Shown here: piece after piece, positions 34,504-43,533 of the stretch
Layout: each line of letters starts with the position of its first letter
How positions within the stretch are numbered: position 1 is the stretch's first letter
DNA from: UBA10349 sp003485905
GTDB taxonomy: Bacteria > Pseudomonadota > Gammaproteobacteria > Arenicellales > Arenicellaceae
Direction: 5' to 3'
Assembly (NCBI GenBank): GCA_943787185.1
Contig: CALSLL010000002.1
Span: 1 to 64,000 of the forward strand
DNA length: 64,000 nucleotides
Made by a program: the position numbers and the translations under genes
Notes under the pieces: generated by a model
What the model was told of the DNA's origin: nothing
What the model saw: the letters and a program-made list of their open reading frames with translations, nothing else
Database searches by the model: none

Positions 34504-35174
34504 GACGCTTACCAATATTGCTTTTCGGGTTGCTTGGTGGCTGCGTGATGGGCGCTGGCTCTGAAGTGGCTGATGCCCAGGACGTGCCAAAATCGTCATC
34601 GCAAACGCTTGAAGATGATTTTGCAACCGTTGGGCAAGATTTTGATGACTTAATTGTGCGTGAGCGAGAGGATATTTTGCAAAGCGGTGGTATAGATGAC
34701 GCTTTGCTTGGCCCGGAGGCAGACCGTGAGTATGGTGATGAGACGGTATCTTTGGAAGATTTGGTTGATGTCGACGTGCAGATCAGAGGGATTCCAGTAC
34801 CTCCATCAAGCTCAGGTACTGGCGAACAAGATGGCGACCAAGGTGAAACAGGTGAGCAGGGGCAGCAGGGTGAACAAGGCGAACAAGGTGAGTCTGGTGA
34901 ATCCGGTGAAGGGCAGCAGGGTGAACAAGGTGATCAGGAAGGTGCTGAAGGCCAGGGTACAGAGGATGCTACCGGTCAACCGGGTGGCTACCAGCCAGGT
35001 GGTTCAGAAGGTGGCGAGGGTGAAGAAACAGAACAGGTCCCAGAAGATATCCCTGATGGGCAGGACGATGATATTGTCGCGCGACAGTTAAGGGAGTTAG
35101 CTGAAAATGAAACTGATCCTGAGCTTAAGGAGCGGCTCTGGGATGAGTACCGCAAGTATAAAGCGGCAAATTAG
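34500..35174 (+). CDS. Lipoprotein with collagen-like Gly-Glu-Gln repeats
   Basis: 224 residues starting with TTG at 34500, overlapping the previous stop. Lipobox LLGGC (Cys15) after 'LPILLFG'. An acidic region (to about 100) leads to a repeat region at about 106-160 made of G-E-Q/S/G-type triplets, then Gly-rich and acidic residues. The protein ends in a helix 'ARQLRELAENETDPELKERL' then 'WDEYRKYKAAN'. The Gly-x-x periodicity recalls collagen-like bacterial proteins but lacks Pro, so it may be a flexible spacer reaching from the outer membrane. Function unknown. Confidence 0.78.
   Translation: MRRLPILLFGLLGGCVMGAGSEVADAQDVPKSSSQTLEDDFATVGQDFDDLIVREREDILQSGGIDDALLGPEADREYGDETVSLEDLVDVDVQIRGIPVPPSSSGTGEQDGDQGETGEQGQQGEQGEQGESGESGEGQQGEQGDQEGAEGQGTEDATGQPGGYQPGGSEGGEGEETEQVPEDIPDGQDDDIVARQLRELAENETDPELKERLWDEYRKYKAAN
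34815..34979 (+). repeat. In-frame Gly-Glu-Gln-rich repeat region
   Basis: Within the lipoprotein at 34500 this stretch encodes roughly 55 residues dominated by Gly-Glu-Gln, Gly-Gln-Gln and Gly-Glu-Ser triplets, with nearly identical 9-base units (GGTGAACAA, GGCGAACAA, GGGCAGCAG). The units vary in codon choice, which argues for selection on the protein. The array is prone to slippage, so the repeat number may vary between strains. Confidence 0.75.
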
Positions 35175-35205
35175 ATCAGATAAACACAGGGTTAACGGGG
35201 GCTTT

Positions 35206-36396
35206 ATGATTAGGCGAATTTTAGTAATCGGGTTAGCGAGTATATTGAGCGGTTGCGCGTCGTATACTGTTCGTACTACCGACCATACACCACTGCAGCC
35301 AGCGACCGTCGCACAGGAAGAGCAGGCGGTATATTTGGATGTTGGTGTAGTTGCGATGGACCCTGGCTTAGATGTTAACGTCGAGAATGAAGAAGTAATC
35401 TTTCCCGAGATACGAATAGCGGAGTCGAGTTATCACGCTCAAAAATTGGTGGCCACAATTCAGCGCAGCGGACATTGGGGCGCGGTGCGAGTAGTACCAA
35501 ATACAGATGTTCTGACCGAAGTTCAAGTGGACGGTAAAATCTTGAAGTCTGATGGTGAATCATTGGAACTGCAAATAAAGGTTACTGATGCTGCTGGAAC
35601 ACAATGGTTTGATCGAAAGTTCGTAGAGGTAACTAGTAAGCTAGCATACGAAAGGCAGCAAATACGGCGTGCCGACCCGTTCGACGGCATGTATAACCAA
35701 ATTGCAAATGCGATGGCGGACTACATGCTCAAACAAGATGTGAATAATTTACTCAATGTGCGAACGGTAACCGAGTTACGTTTTGCTGGTGAATTTTCTC
35801 CCGAAGTCTTTGGTGCTTATGTTTCGAAAAATCGAAATGGAAAGTATAGCTATAGCCGACTGCCAGCGGAAAACGATCCAGCAGTTGAAAAGATTCGCTT
35901 TATTCGTGAGCGAGACTACTTGTTTGTTGACACTTTACAGGAGTATTACGATATTTTTAGTCGTGATATGGAGGGCCCCTACAACGAGTGGCGTAAGGCT
36001 AGCTATCTCGAAGTTCAAGAGTTACGTGATCTCAAGCGACGTTCTAATATGGAGATGTTAGCTGGTGCAGCAGCGATTGTTGGAGGAATTGCGGTGGCGG
36101 CAACCAGTGGAACTGCTGGGGGGTATTTAGGTGGCGCCTCTGTGGCATCTGCCGGTGGCTACTTGCTTCGGCGTGGCGTCGAAACTCGAGATCAGATGTC
36201 AACTTCGATTGATGTGTTGCAAGAACTGGGTACTTCGTTGCAGTCTGAAGTAGAACAGCGTGTGGTTGAATTGGATGATCGAACAGTTCGTCTGACCGGA
36301 TCTGTGAACGAGCAATACTTAAGATGGAAAGAAATATTGAGGGAAATTTATAAAGATGAGTATGGCGACGTCGAAGCACCGATCAATGCCGGTTAA
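35206..36396 (+). CDS. Lipoprotein with glycine-rich hydrophobic segment
   Basis: 396 residues from ATG 35206 (GGGGG upstream). The frame is open from 35107, but that part overlaps the previous gene. Lipobox 'SILSGC' at the N-terminus (Cys near residue 16). A globular middle is followed by a Gly/Ala-rich hydrophobic stretch 'LAGAAAIVGGIAVAATSGTA' and 'GGYLGGASVASAGGYLL' (a glycine-zipper pattern). A helical C-terminus follows. It may contact or insert in a membrane. Family not recognised. Confidence 0.78.
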   Translation: MIRRILVIGLASILSGCASYTVRTTDHTPLQPATVAQEEQAVYLDVGVVAMDPGLDVNVENEEVIFPEIRIAESSYHAQKLVATIQRSGHWGAVRVVPNTDVLTEVQVDGKILKSDGESLELQIKVTDAAGTQWFDRKFVEVTSKLAYERQQIRRADPFDGMYNQIANAMADYMLKQDVNNLLNVRTVTELRFAGEFSPEVFGAYVSKNRNGKYSYSRLPAENDPAVEKIRFIRERDYLFVDTLQEYYDIFSRDMEGPYNEWRKASYLEVQELRDLKRRSNMEMLAGAAAIVGGIAVAATSGTAGGYLGGASVASAGGYLLRRGVETRDQMSTSIDVLQELGTSLQSEVEQRVVELDDRTVRLTGSVNEQYLRWKEILREIYKDEYGDVEAPINAG

Positions 36397-36422
36397 GTTT
36401 ATGGTTGTTCAGGGTGGTATCC

Positions 36423-37955
36423 ATGTCGCAAAATAATGGTACACAGCGCAGTCGGGGCAGGAGCCTCCGAGACGCAAAGCTGGAAGCGAAATCGGTAAAC
36501 CTAAGCAATGCGAGCATTGAAGAAGCGTCCAGTGATAAGCACTCAAATAAATATCTGATAGGCGGTATTGCTGCAGGTGTTTTACTACTTGTGCTACTAA
36601 GTCTTTGGCAACCATCAGTTCAATTGGAGCCAACAGTAGTACAGGAATCTACCGCTTCACGTCCTGCTGAACCTACTAAAGTTGAACTGAATGCTGCACC
36701 GACAACAAGTTTTGAAGCAGCAGAACAAGCAAGGCTTCGGCGTTCTGCACAGGATAAGCTCGCTAGTTTATTGTTGATTCAGGAAGAGTTGGCGGAAGTA
36801 AATGTTGATAAGTGGGCGAATACACGACTGAACGAGTTGGTGCAAAAGGCCGAGTCTGGAGATCGTGCGTACCGGGACGGAGACTACGAGGTTGCGGATG
36901 CGGAGTATGGCGAATCTTTGACAATTGCTGAATCTTTAAAACAGCAAAGCCCACAGGTTCTTGAGGAGGCATTGGAGTCAGGTCGCAGTGCTTTGGGTAG
37001 GATGGATGGGGACGGAGCGAAGGAGGCTTTTGCACGTGCTTTGTGGGTTGATTCCGAAAATTCTGAAGCATTGACCGGATTGCAACGGGCAGAAGTTCAG
37101 GATGAGTTAGCACAGTGGATGCTCAAGGTTCAGAAGTTACAAGTTGCTGGAGATTTGGATCAAGCACTTGCTGCAAGCAAGGATCTTGCGTTAATTGATC
37201 CGTTGAGCGCGCCGGTACAACAGCTTAGAGTGCAATTGGAACAAGCGATATTGGAGCGGGACTATACTGCGGCAATGTCTAGCGGATATCGGTATTTGGA
37301 TAGTGCTGAGCTTGCCGCAGCGCGTAGTGCTTTTTCACGTGCTGCGAAGCTGCGACCAAATCTAGCTGAAGTGGCTGTGGCGTTGCAGAGTGTGAGTAAT
37401 GCTGAAATTTCTCAACGCGTAGGTTTGCTTTCCGGTCGTGCACGTCAGGCGGAAGCTGAAGAAGATTGGCAGCAGGCGGTCGAGGCGTATAGCCAGGTTT
37501 TAGCGCTGGAATCTGGAAGTATAGACGGATTGATTGGGCAGGCTAGAGCGCAAGCGCGTTTAACATTAGATCGAAAGCTGGTAGCTTATAGAAGTGATTT
37601 TGATAGTTTGCTTGACCCCGCCGTTCGCGAGCAAGCGCACACCACGTTAGCCGAAGCTAGGGAATTACCCTCGGCTGGCCCGCGTTTACTAGAGCAAATA
37701 GCCAGTATCTCTTCAGAATTAGGTAAGTTAGTAGGCGAAGTAAACGTGCAATTGGTTTCAGATGGTGAGACTGATGTGAGGATTCTTAGGCAGTCCCGAC
37801 TCGGTATGTTTCAACAGGAGGAGTTGGTTTTGTCGCCTGGGAAATATGTTGCAGTAGGTTCCAGATCGGGTTTCCGTGATGTTCGCCTAGAATTTGTTGT
37901 GCGCTCTGGAGAGCTGATCGAGCCTTTGAAGATTGCCTGTACTGAGGCAATTTAG
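36423..37955 (+). CDS. Single-pass membrane TPR-type protein
   Basis: 510 residues from ATG 36423. A cytoplasmic basic N-terminus (about 1-42) is followed by a transmembrane helix ('LIGGIAAGVLLLVLLSLW', about 44-62). A large periplasmic part of paired helices in TPR style follows ('ALAASKDLALIDPLSAPVQQ', 'AFSRAAKLRPNLAEVAVAL' and 'DWQQAVEAYSQVLALESGS'). The C-terminal 60 residues are beta-rich ('LVSDGETDVRILRQSRLGMF', 'SPGKYVAVGSRSGFRDVRLE') and look PEGA-like. It shares layout with the next gene and likely acts beside it. Confidence 0.78.
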   Translation: MSQNNGTQRSRGRSLRDAKLEAKSVNLSNASIEEASSDKHSNKYLIGGIAAGVLLLVLLSLWQPSVQLEPTVVQESTASRPAEPTKVELNAAPTTSFEAAEQARLRRSAQDKLASLLLIQEELAEVNVDKWANTRLNELVQKAESGDRAYRDGDYEVADAEYGESLTIAESLKQQSPQVLEEALESGRSALGRMDGDGAKEAFARALWVDSENSEALTGLQRAEVQDELAQWMLKVQKLQVAGDLDQALAASKDLALIDPLSAPVQQLRVQLEQAILERDYTAAMSSGYRYLDSAELAAARSAFSRAAKLRPNLAEVAVALQSVSNAEISQRVGLLSGRARQAEAEEDWQQAVEAYSQVLALESGSIDGLIGQARAQARLTLDRKLVAYRSDFDSLLDPAVREQAHTTLAEARELPSAGPRLLEQIASISSELGKLVGEVNVQLVSDGETDVRILRQSRLGMFQQEELVLSPGKYVAVGSRSGFRDVRLEFVVRSGELIEPLKIACTEAI

Positions 37956-37962
37956 ATCGCAT

Positions 37963-40008
37963 ATGTCTAAATCGTTTACACGGCCGTTGACGGCTACTCC
38001 GTTTGAACCCACCTCTGTTGAAAAGCCTTCTGGAAAGAACAGCTATAGCCGATTGATTACTTGGTTTGGCATTGTTCTTGTAGGAAGCATTTTACTTTTC
38101 ATTTTGTTGGCTCGTTCTGTCTATGTCGATGCTGAACCTATTGACGGAATAGTAGGTTTAGATGGAGGGTTTTCGATCTCGATTGGAAAGCGATACTTAG
38201 CTATTCCGGGTGACTATCGAATTGCGATAGACAGAGATGGTTATGTTGGTGTTGATGATGCCGTGTCCGTGTCTTGGGACTCGGTGCAAAATTTCCATTA
38301 TAGGCTCGAAAAACTACCTGGCTCATTAAGCTTGTCTGCAACTGATAACGCCGCGGGTCTGGTTTATATGAATGGCCGATTACGTGGTCGGCTTCCGTTG
38401 CAAGTTGATGAACTGGAGGCTGGAACCTACCGATTGAGAGTTACCGCTGATGGCTACTTACCCTACGATCAGGAACTCTTGGTAGAGGGTATGGGAACTC
38501 ATCAAAACGTTGAGCTTGCATTAATTGCTAATGGTGCCCGTATTTCTGTGGAGTCTAATCCGGGGGGGGCGACTTTTTCGGTAAATGGCAAGGAGCTCGG
38601 AACCACTCCGTTTAAAGGAGTGATACCACCCGGAAGCGCTGAGTTTACCTTGGCGCATACCGGTTATAAATCATGGAACGATCTGGCGATAGTTAAGGTT
38701 GGTGACGAGATTAGTTTGGGTGAAATTAGTTTGTTGCCAGCGGCAGGCGTGCTTGAAATTAGCTCAACGCCGGATGGTGCCGCCGTGACATTAAATGATG
38801 AATACCGCGGTACCACACCATTAAGCGTTGCGATGCCCGATGAGTCAGAGCATCAAATAGAAATATACAAGGATGGGTATCAGCGATTAGTACGACGAAT
38901 GAGCATTGCTAAGCAATCGAAAGAGCGACTGATAGTGGAGCTGGCACGCAGTTCCGGCGCTGTAGTATTTGAAGCCAATTTAGATGATGCTGAAGTGGTA
39001 ATTGACCAGCGCTCATATGGAAAGGTAAATCAAACCATTAGTTTACCCACGCGAGCGCATCAGATATTGATTCGTAAAACTGGTTATCGTGATTTTGTTA
39101 CATCGGTGACACCACGAGAAGGGGTGGAACAACTGGTTCGAGCTGAGCTGGTATCTTTACAGTCTGCCGCGGCTTCGCTGGCGTTGGTCACCAACAATTC
39201 TATTGATATGCAGTTAAAGTTATTGCGTCCAACTGATACGTTTCGAATTGGTGCGCCCCGCCGTGAACAAGGAAGGCAAGCTAATGAGGTAGAGCGCACT
39301 ATAAAACTTAGTCGACCATATTATATATCGACTCACGAGGTAACTAATACCGAATTCAAGCGATTCTTGCCGGGCCATAGCAGCGGCCGGGTTGGAGACC
39401 AGAGTCTGGATCAATCCTCACATCCTGTGGTGAACTTGAGCTGGGATCAGGCCGCTGGGTTTTGCAATTGGTTAAGTTCGCGGGAAGGCCTAGACCCGGT
39501 GTATGAGTTAGCCGATAGCGTGGTTGTCTCTGCGAATCTAGAGGCTAACGGTTACAGATTGCCTACAGAAGTTGAGTGGGCCTATGCGGCGCGGTTTTCA
39601 GATCAGGGGATGATGCGTTATACCTGGGGAGATGAAGCAGAGCCTAAGATGGATAGCGCTAATATTGCCGACGAGAGTGCCATAAAATTTATTGCACGAA
39701 TTTTTCGAGGATATAACGATCGCTTTTCGTTGACGTCGCCAGTGGGGAGTTTTACGCCAAACCAACTAGGGCTTTTTGATATGTCGGGTAACGTGGCTGA
39801 GTGGGTGCATGATTTCTACGAAGTTAAAGTGGTTGCACCCGGGAAGGTTGAAATCGACCCTAGTGGAGCAACTGGTGGGCGCTACCATGTGGTAAGGGGT
39901 TCGGGTTGGAAGCACGCGAGTGTGACTGAACTGCGGCTATCTTTTAGGGATTACAGCGATCAGCCAAGAAACGATTTGGGGTTTCGGGTGGTGAAATGGG
40001 CGAACTAA
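37963..40008 (+). CDS. PEGA-domain and FGE-sulfatase-fold membrane protein
   Basis: 681 residues from ATG 37963. One transmembrane helix (about 30-52), then a row of about four PEGA-like beta domains (about 120-400; 'GARISVESNPGGATFSVNGK' and 'GVLEISSTPDGAAVTLNDEY'). The C-terminal FGE-sulfatase (formylglycine-generating enzyme) fold spans about 420-681: 'ISTHEVTNTEFKRFLPGH', 'PVVNLSWDQAAGFCNWLSSR', 'YRLPTEVEWAYAARF', 'NQLGLFDMSGNVAEWVHDFY' and a terminal 'LGFRVVKWAN'. The two catalytic Cys of true FGE are missing (the region reads 'VVRGSGWKHASVTELRLSFR'), so it is probably a binding module. Confidence 0.88.
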   Translation: MSKSFTRPLTATPFEPTSVEKPSGKNSYSRLITWFGIVLVGSILLFILLARSVYVDAEPIDGIVGLDGGFSISIGKRYLAIPGDYRIAIDRDGYVGVDDAVSVSWDSVQNFHYRLEKLPGSLSLSATDNAAGLVYMNGRLRGRLPLQVDELEAGTYRLRVTADGYLPYDQELLVEGMGTHQNVELALIANGARISVESNPGGATFSVNGKELGTTPFKGVIPPGSAEFTLAHTGYKSWNDLAIVKVGDEISLGEISLLPAAGVLEISSTPDGAAVTLNDEYRGTTPLSVAMPDESEHQIEIYKDGYQRLVRRMSIAKQSKERLIVELARSSGAVVFEANLDDAEVVIDQRSYGKVNQTISLPTRAHQILIRKTGYRDFVTSVTPREGVEQLVRAELVSLQSAAASLALVTNNSIDMQLKLLRPTDTFRIGAPRREQGRQANEVERTIKLSRPYYISTHEVTNTEFKRFLPGHSSGRVGDQSLDQSSHPVVNLSWDQAAGFCNWLSSREGLDPVYELADSVVVSANLEANGYRLPTEVEWAYAARFSDQGMMRYTWGDEAEPKMDSANIADESAIKFIARIFRGYNDRFSLTSPVGSFTPNQLGLFDMSGNVAEWVHDFYEVKVVAPGKVEIDPSGATGGRYHVVRGSGWKHASVTELRLSFRDYSDQPRNDLGFRVVKWAN

Positions 40009-40190
40009 AACGATTGCTGATACCTGGGTTTGTATTAATGCTTGTCGCTAGTGTGACGTTTTCTCAAACTGATGAGGAGCCCACTGAAGAAGACGAGACT
40101 GAAGATCGACTTGTGATCCCCGAAGACGATTTTGTACCAACTGAACAAATTTCTGAAGACAATGCTGTGCCTTTTCCGGTAGATATTTAA
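39996..40190 (+). CDS. Small exported acidic protein
   Basis: 64 residues. Its ATG overlaps the end of the PEGA/FGE gene by 13 bases. A short signal peptide ('LLIPGFVLMLVASVTFSQ', about 5-22) is followed by a very acidic tail (Glu/Asp-rich, about 23-64). No domain is recognised. It might be a small partner of the neighbouring membrane protein. A gap of 88 bases follows before the channel gene, which has its own Shine-Dalgarno (GGAAAG). Confidence 0.6.
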   Translation: MGELKRLLIPGFVLMLVASVTFSQTDEEPTEEDETEDRLVIPEDDFVPTEQISEDNAVPFPVDI

Positions 40191-40278
40191 CAGTATGTTA
40201 AACAATTTAAAGACTCAATTTAACAATCAATATTAGCGATAGACTTGGCTTTATAAAGCGTTTGGAAAGAACCCGACT

Positions 40279-41100
40279 ATGAAAATAATATCTATAAACC
40301 AGAGTAGCGCCAAGTCCGAATTGATGTATCAATTGTTAGCGTTGCTAATCGTGACCATTGTGGTGCATTCAGTGTATGTCACTATTGTCAGGCCACAGGC
40401 GGCCTCGCTTGTAGCGGAGCAGCTGGCCAGGCAAGAGGCCGGTGAAACCTATGAGGCTCAACGGTCTGTATTTATTATTCTGAAAGATCTCGAACAGGAA
40501 GCCTGCTTCATTTTAATGTTATGGGCGATGCTGATTATGTATCGAAAATCTCAGCAAGTAGGGGGCGAGCGGTCAATTATGGACCGGTCACTGTTGGAGA
40601 TGCCGGATGGAACCCGGGTGTTGCCGGAAGATGCTCGACAGCTTGCACGTCCGATTGAGGCGTTGACCGAGGATGAGCAAGATTGGTTACCTGCACGAGC
40701 TATTTCAGCTGCGCTACTACGTTTTTCCTCTACACGGGATATTGGCAGTGTCTCGACCGCAATACGTGAGGTATGTGATAGTCATTCCGAGCGCCTGGAC
40801 TCAGAGTTGTCGATGATTCGCTATATTGGTTGGGCGATACCATCGATTGGCTTTATTGGAACAGTTCGCGGGATTGGTGATGCACTTGGTAAAGCTCATG
40901 AGGCTGTAGAAGGTAATATCTCAGGGGTTGCAGCCAGCCTTGGGGTGGCATTTAACTCGACGTTTGTCGCATTGCTATTAAGTATCGTTTTGATGTTTTT
41001 CATGCATCAACTTCAGTTACAGCAAGAACGTTTGGTATTAGATACTGAGAAGTATTGCGATCGAAAATTACTACGATTTTTGAAGGTGGTTGCTGAATGA
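40279..41100 (+). CDS. MotA/TolQ/ExbB family proton channel protein
   Basis: 273 residues. Transmembrane helices at about 17-37, 72-88, 180-202 and 218-243. The MotA/TolQ/ExbB signature lies in TM3: 'YIGWAIPSIGFIGTVRGIGD'; TM4 follows 'GVAASLGVAFNSTFVALLLS' and runs through 'VLMFFMHQ'. The loop between TM2 and TM3 (about 90-178) is a cytoplasmic helical domain. Members form a pentameric stator that uses the proton gradient with a partner of the ExbD/TolR/MotB type. The two vWA proteins three genes on carry a matching Asp-bearing helix, so they are the likely partners. Confidence 0.88.
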   Translation: MKIISINQSSAKSELMYQLLALLIVTIVVHSVYVTIVRPQAASLVAEQLARQEAGETYEAQRSVFIILKDLEQEACFILMLWAMLIMYRKSQQVGGERSIMDRSLLEMPDGTRVLPEDARQLARPIEALTEDEQDWLPARAISAALLRFSSTRDIGSVSTAIREVCDSHSERLDSELSMIRYIGWAIPSIGFIGTVRGIGDALGKAHEAVEGNISGVAASLGVAFNSTFVALLLSIVLMFFMHQLQLQQERLVLDTEKYCDRKLLRFLKVVAE

Positions 41101-42446
41101 GTGAGTCCACCGTATTTGAACTAAACGATGCCTGTTTGCGCTGGGTGGCCGGTGAGCATGCAGTTGAAAGTATTGGTATCGCGTTAGTAGAGAGTGATGG
41201 GTCACTGTTGTTTGGCGACGCCGCTGTCGCCCAAAGTTACATCCGCCCGACTCAAATTTCGAGTGAGTATTGGCATCGATTGGACACCCAGCCTATCAAA
41301 GCGAAGGCCGGTAAAATACAGCATCATGCTGATTTGGTATATGCCCACTTAATGGATTTAAAAAGTGGCTCTAACAGTGATGCCAAAGTCGACGTCATTG
41401 TTCCGTCGAGCACATCGGAAGCTCAATTATCTATGTTACTAGGCGTTGCGCAGCATGCAAAATTAGAAATTGGTCGAGTGGTAGGCCGGGCCGTTTTGGA
41501 AACAGCTGCTGTAAGTGGCTCATATGAATCAGTTATTCATTTAGAAATGACATTGCATCAGTGCGTTGTCAGTAGAGTGCTTAAGCAAGACCAATATTGG
41601 GAAGTTAGCGAAGTAAAGTCTGTATCTGGTGCAGGATACCTCAACTTTTTGGAATCATGGTCCCGCGGGGCGGCCGAGTTATTCGTCAAAGAAACTCGAT
41701 TTGATCCTCTGCACGATGGCGATAGTGAACAAACGCTTATCGACTTATTGAACAAGTCATTTGCCGAAGGCGATTTGGGTAATGGTTTGACAATTGAGTT
41801 ATCTGGTCGAAGGCTTGAGGTTGCAGATATGCAGATTCAAGATTGGGGTGCGGCCCCTTTAGGTCGTATTGCCAGTGCGATCGATGAACTTCAGTCTGTA
41901 AGCGTTGCGGGTTTGAACGGAGATTCTGGAACCGATCAAATTCTGTGTTCTGGCCTGATATCTGAAATACCAGGCGTTCGAAATGCAGTTTCTGAGTTCG
42001 ACCAAGTGCAATTGCAACACCAGTGGCTAAATGACTTGCTAGAACCGGCCATCGACGGTGGCGTACACATTACCAATATTCTGGCGCGCGGTACGAATGT
42101 AGAGCCAGAGCTTACTGTGAATACATCCGCGGCCCGAGAAGATTCTGCTCGTCTTGAACTACCTACACACCTATTGATCGGTTCGAATGCTCGAGCCCTT
42201 AGTGCGCAAAATTTACTAAAGGTTGAGAATGGTGAATTGATACTTGAATCCACGAATAAATTAGCAGAATGGGCTGATCAAACCTGCGTAATTAAGGCCG
42301 ATGCAGTCGACTCCGATGAATACACGCTTGACGGGTTATTGGATGGTGTGTTGCTTAATGGGCGAGCTACTGGTTCGAAAAAATTGAATGCAGGCGACGA
42401 GCTAATCATTAATGGACTATCGGCGACCCTGATTAGGGTTTTGTGA
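41097..42446 (+). CDS. Degenerate actin/Hsp70-like ATPase-fold protein
   Basis: 449 residues, no signal or membrane helix, so cytoplasmic. Its ATG overlaps the channel stop (ATGA). The N-terminal part has an actin/Hsp70/PilM-like order: a strand near 'FELNDACLRWVAG' where the phosphate-1 DxGT motif would be (degenerate), 'VIVPSSTSEAQLSMLLGVAQ', and 'VIHLEMTLHQCVVSRV' where the phosphate-2 motif would be (also lacking Gly). The C-terminal 90 residues are beta-rich and end 'LNGRATGSKKLNAGDELIIN', resembling the end of an FHA domain. Nucleotide binding is doubtful. Confidence 0.6.
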   Translation: MSESTVFELNDACLRWVAGEHAVESIGIALVESDGSLLFGDAAVAQSYIRPTQISSEYWHRLDTQPIKAKAGKIQHHADLVYAHLMDLKSGSNSDAKVDVIVPSSTSEAQLSMLLGVAQHAKLEIGRVVGRAVLETAAVSGSYESVIHLEMTLHQCVVSRVLKQDQYWEVSEVKSVSGAGYLNFLESWSRGAAELFVKETRFDPLHDGDSEQTLIDLLNKSFAEGDLGNGLTIELSGRRLEVADMQIQDWGAAPLGRIASAIDELQSVSVAGLNGDSGTDQILCSGLISEIPGVRNAVSEFDQVQLQHQWLNDLLEPAIDGGVHITNILARGTNVEPELTVNTSAAREDSARLELPTHLLIGSNARALSAQNLLKVENGELILESTNKLAEWADQTCVIKADAVDSDEYTLDGLLDGVLLNGRATGSKKLNAGDELIINGLSATLIRVL

Positions 42447-42450
42447 TTCA

Positions 42451-43521
42451 GTGAAGGCAAAACGGAAATTTTCAACGTTTAGCCTGTCATTTTTGGACAT
42501 TATGTCTTGTGGTCTTGGTGCCGTGGCACTGTTGTTTTTGATATTAAAGCATGACATTGATAATCAGCCACCCCCCACTGAGCCGATGCAGGCAGAGATA
42601 AATTTACTGCAAGAAGAGATTACTGAGGGTGAAAAGGACTTAGTGGTTGCGCGAAATACAGTGGATGAAGTTGACGATCGGCTCGCCGAGGCACAGGGAC
42701 GGGCGCGCCGGATTCAGGAAAGAATTGATGAATTGCGTGCAGCAGTTGAAGCCGAGAATCCAATAGCGACTGGCGATACAATAGAACAATTACAAGCCGA
42801 AATTGCTGCGCTTGAACAACGTACACGTGAGCTGGGAGAGGATCCCGGTGATAGTTACGTTAGAGCTATTCTTGGTGAAGGCGATCGCCAGTATTTAACC
42901 GGCCTTAAAACTGGCGGCCGAAATATTCTTATTCTGGTAGATGCATCTGGAAGCATGCTGGATAGAACTATCGTAAATGTAATTCGACGTCGAAATATGA
43001 GCGATGCCGAACAGCGCAGTTCGCACAAATGGCAACGCGCGTTGGATACAGTTGAATGGATTGTGTCCCGTATACCTAGAACCAGTCAGTATCAAATATA
43101 CTTGTTTAACACTGATTACGAGTCCGCGCTGCCAGGTACTGAAGGCGAGTGGTTAGAGGTTAGTGACAGAAGTGAACTGGATGATGCCGTAGCTAATATG
43201 CGTGATCGGATCCCGGCTGGAGGTACCAACTTGCGAACCATTTTTGAAGCAGCCGCAATTATGTCGCCACAGCCTGATAATGTTTTTTTGGTTACAGACG
43301 GGTTGCCCACACAGGGGCGAGAGAATCCGAAACAAGGTACGGTGACTGCGGCTCAACGGATGGGGTTTTTTCGTGAAGCTATTGAGCGACTTCCGCGGGG
43401 CGTGCCAGTGAATACTATTTTGCAACCTATGGAAGGGGATCCGATTGCAGCTTCGGCATTTTGGCGATTAGCTGTCATAACGAATGGTGCTTTTATGAGT
43501 CCAGCACCGGATTGGCCTTAG
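42451..43521 (+). CDS. vWA protein with ExbD/TolR-like membrane helix (1)
   Basis: 356 residues. N-terminal membrane helix opened by an Asp: 'FSLSFLDIMSCGLGAVALLF' with D16, then a coiled coil (about 45-130). The von Willebrand A domain (about 155-350) has MIDAS D164-x-S166-x-S168 in 'LILVDASGSML', the Thr in 'AGGTNLRTIFE' and the Asp in 'FLVTDGLPTQG'. D16 at the start of the only membrane helix matches the proton-carrying Asp of ExbD, TolR and MotB. It follows the Hsp70-like gene by 4 bases. Likely partner of the TolQ-type channel, exposing a metal-dependent vWA domain to the periplasm. Confidence 0.82.
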   Translation: MKAKRKFSTFSLSFLDIMSCGLGAVALLFLILKHDIDNQPPPTEPMQAEINLLQEEITEGEKDLVVARNTVDEVDDRLAEAQGRARRIQERIDELRAAVEAENPIATGDTIEQLQAEIAALEQRTRELGEDPGDSYVRAILGEGDRQYLTGLKTGGRNILILVDASGSMLDRTIVNVIRRRNMSDAEQRSSHKWQRALDTVEWIVSRIPRTSQYQIYLFNTDYESALPGTEGEWLEVSDRSELDDAVANMRDRIPAGGTNLRTIFEAAAIMSPQPDNVFLVTDGLPTQGRENPKQGTVTAAQRMGFFREAIERLPRGVPVNTILQPMEGDPIAASAFWRLAVITNGAFMSPAPDWP

Positions 43522-43533
43522 ATACAAAATGCT

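Noticed and set aside
34815..34979. True collagen triple helix
   Set aside because: Proline is almost absent and charges are one-sided, so a stable collagen helix is unlikely.
36409..37113. Minus-strand frames inside the TPR membrane protein
   Set aside because: Shadow frames of a well-supported plus-strand gene with no start signal or recognisable product.
37963..40008. Active formylglycine-generating enzyme for the sulfatase
   Set aside because: The C-terminal region lacks the catalytic Cys pair.
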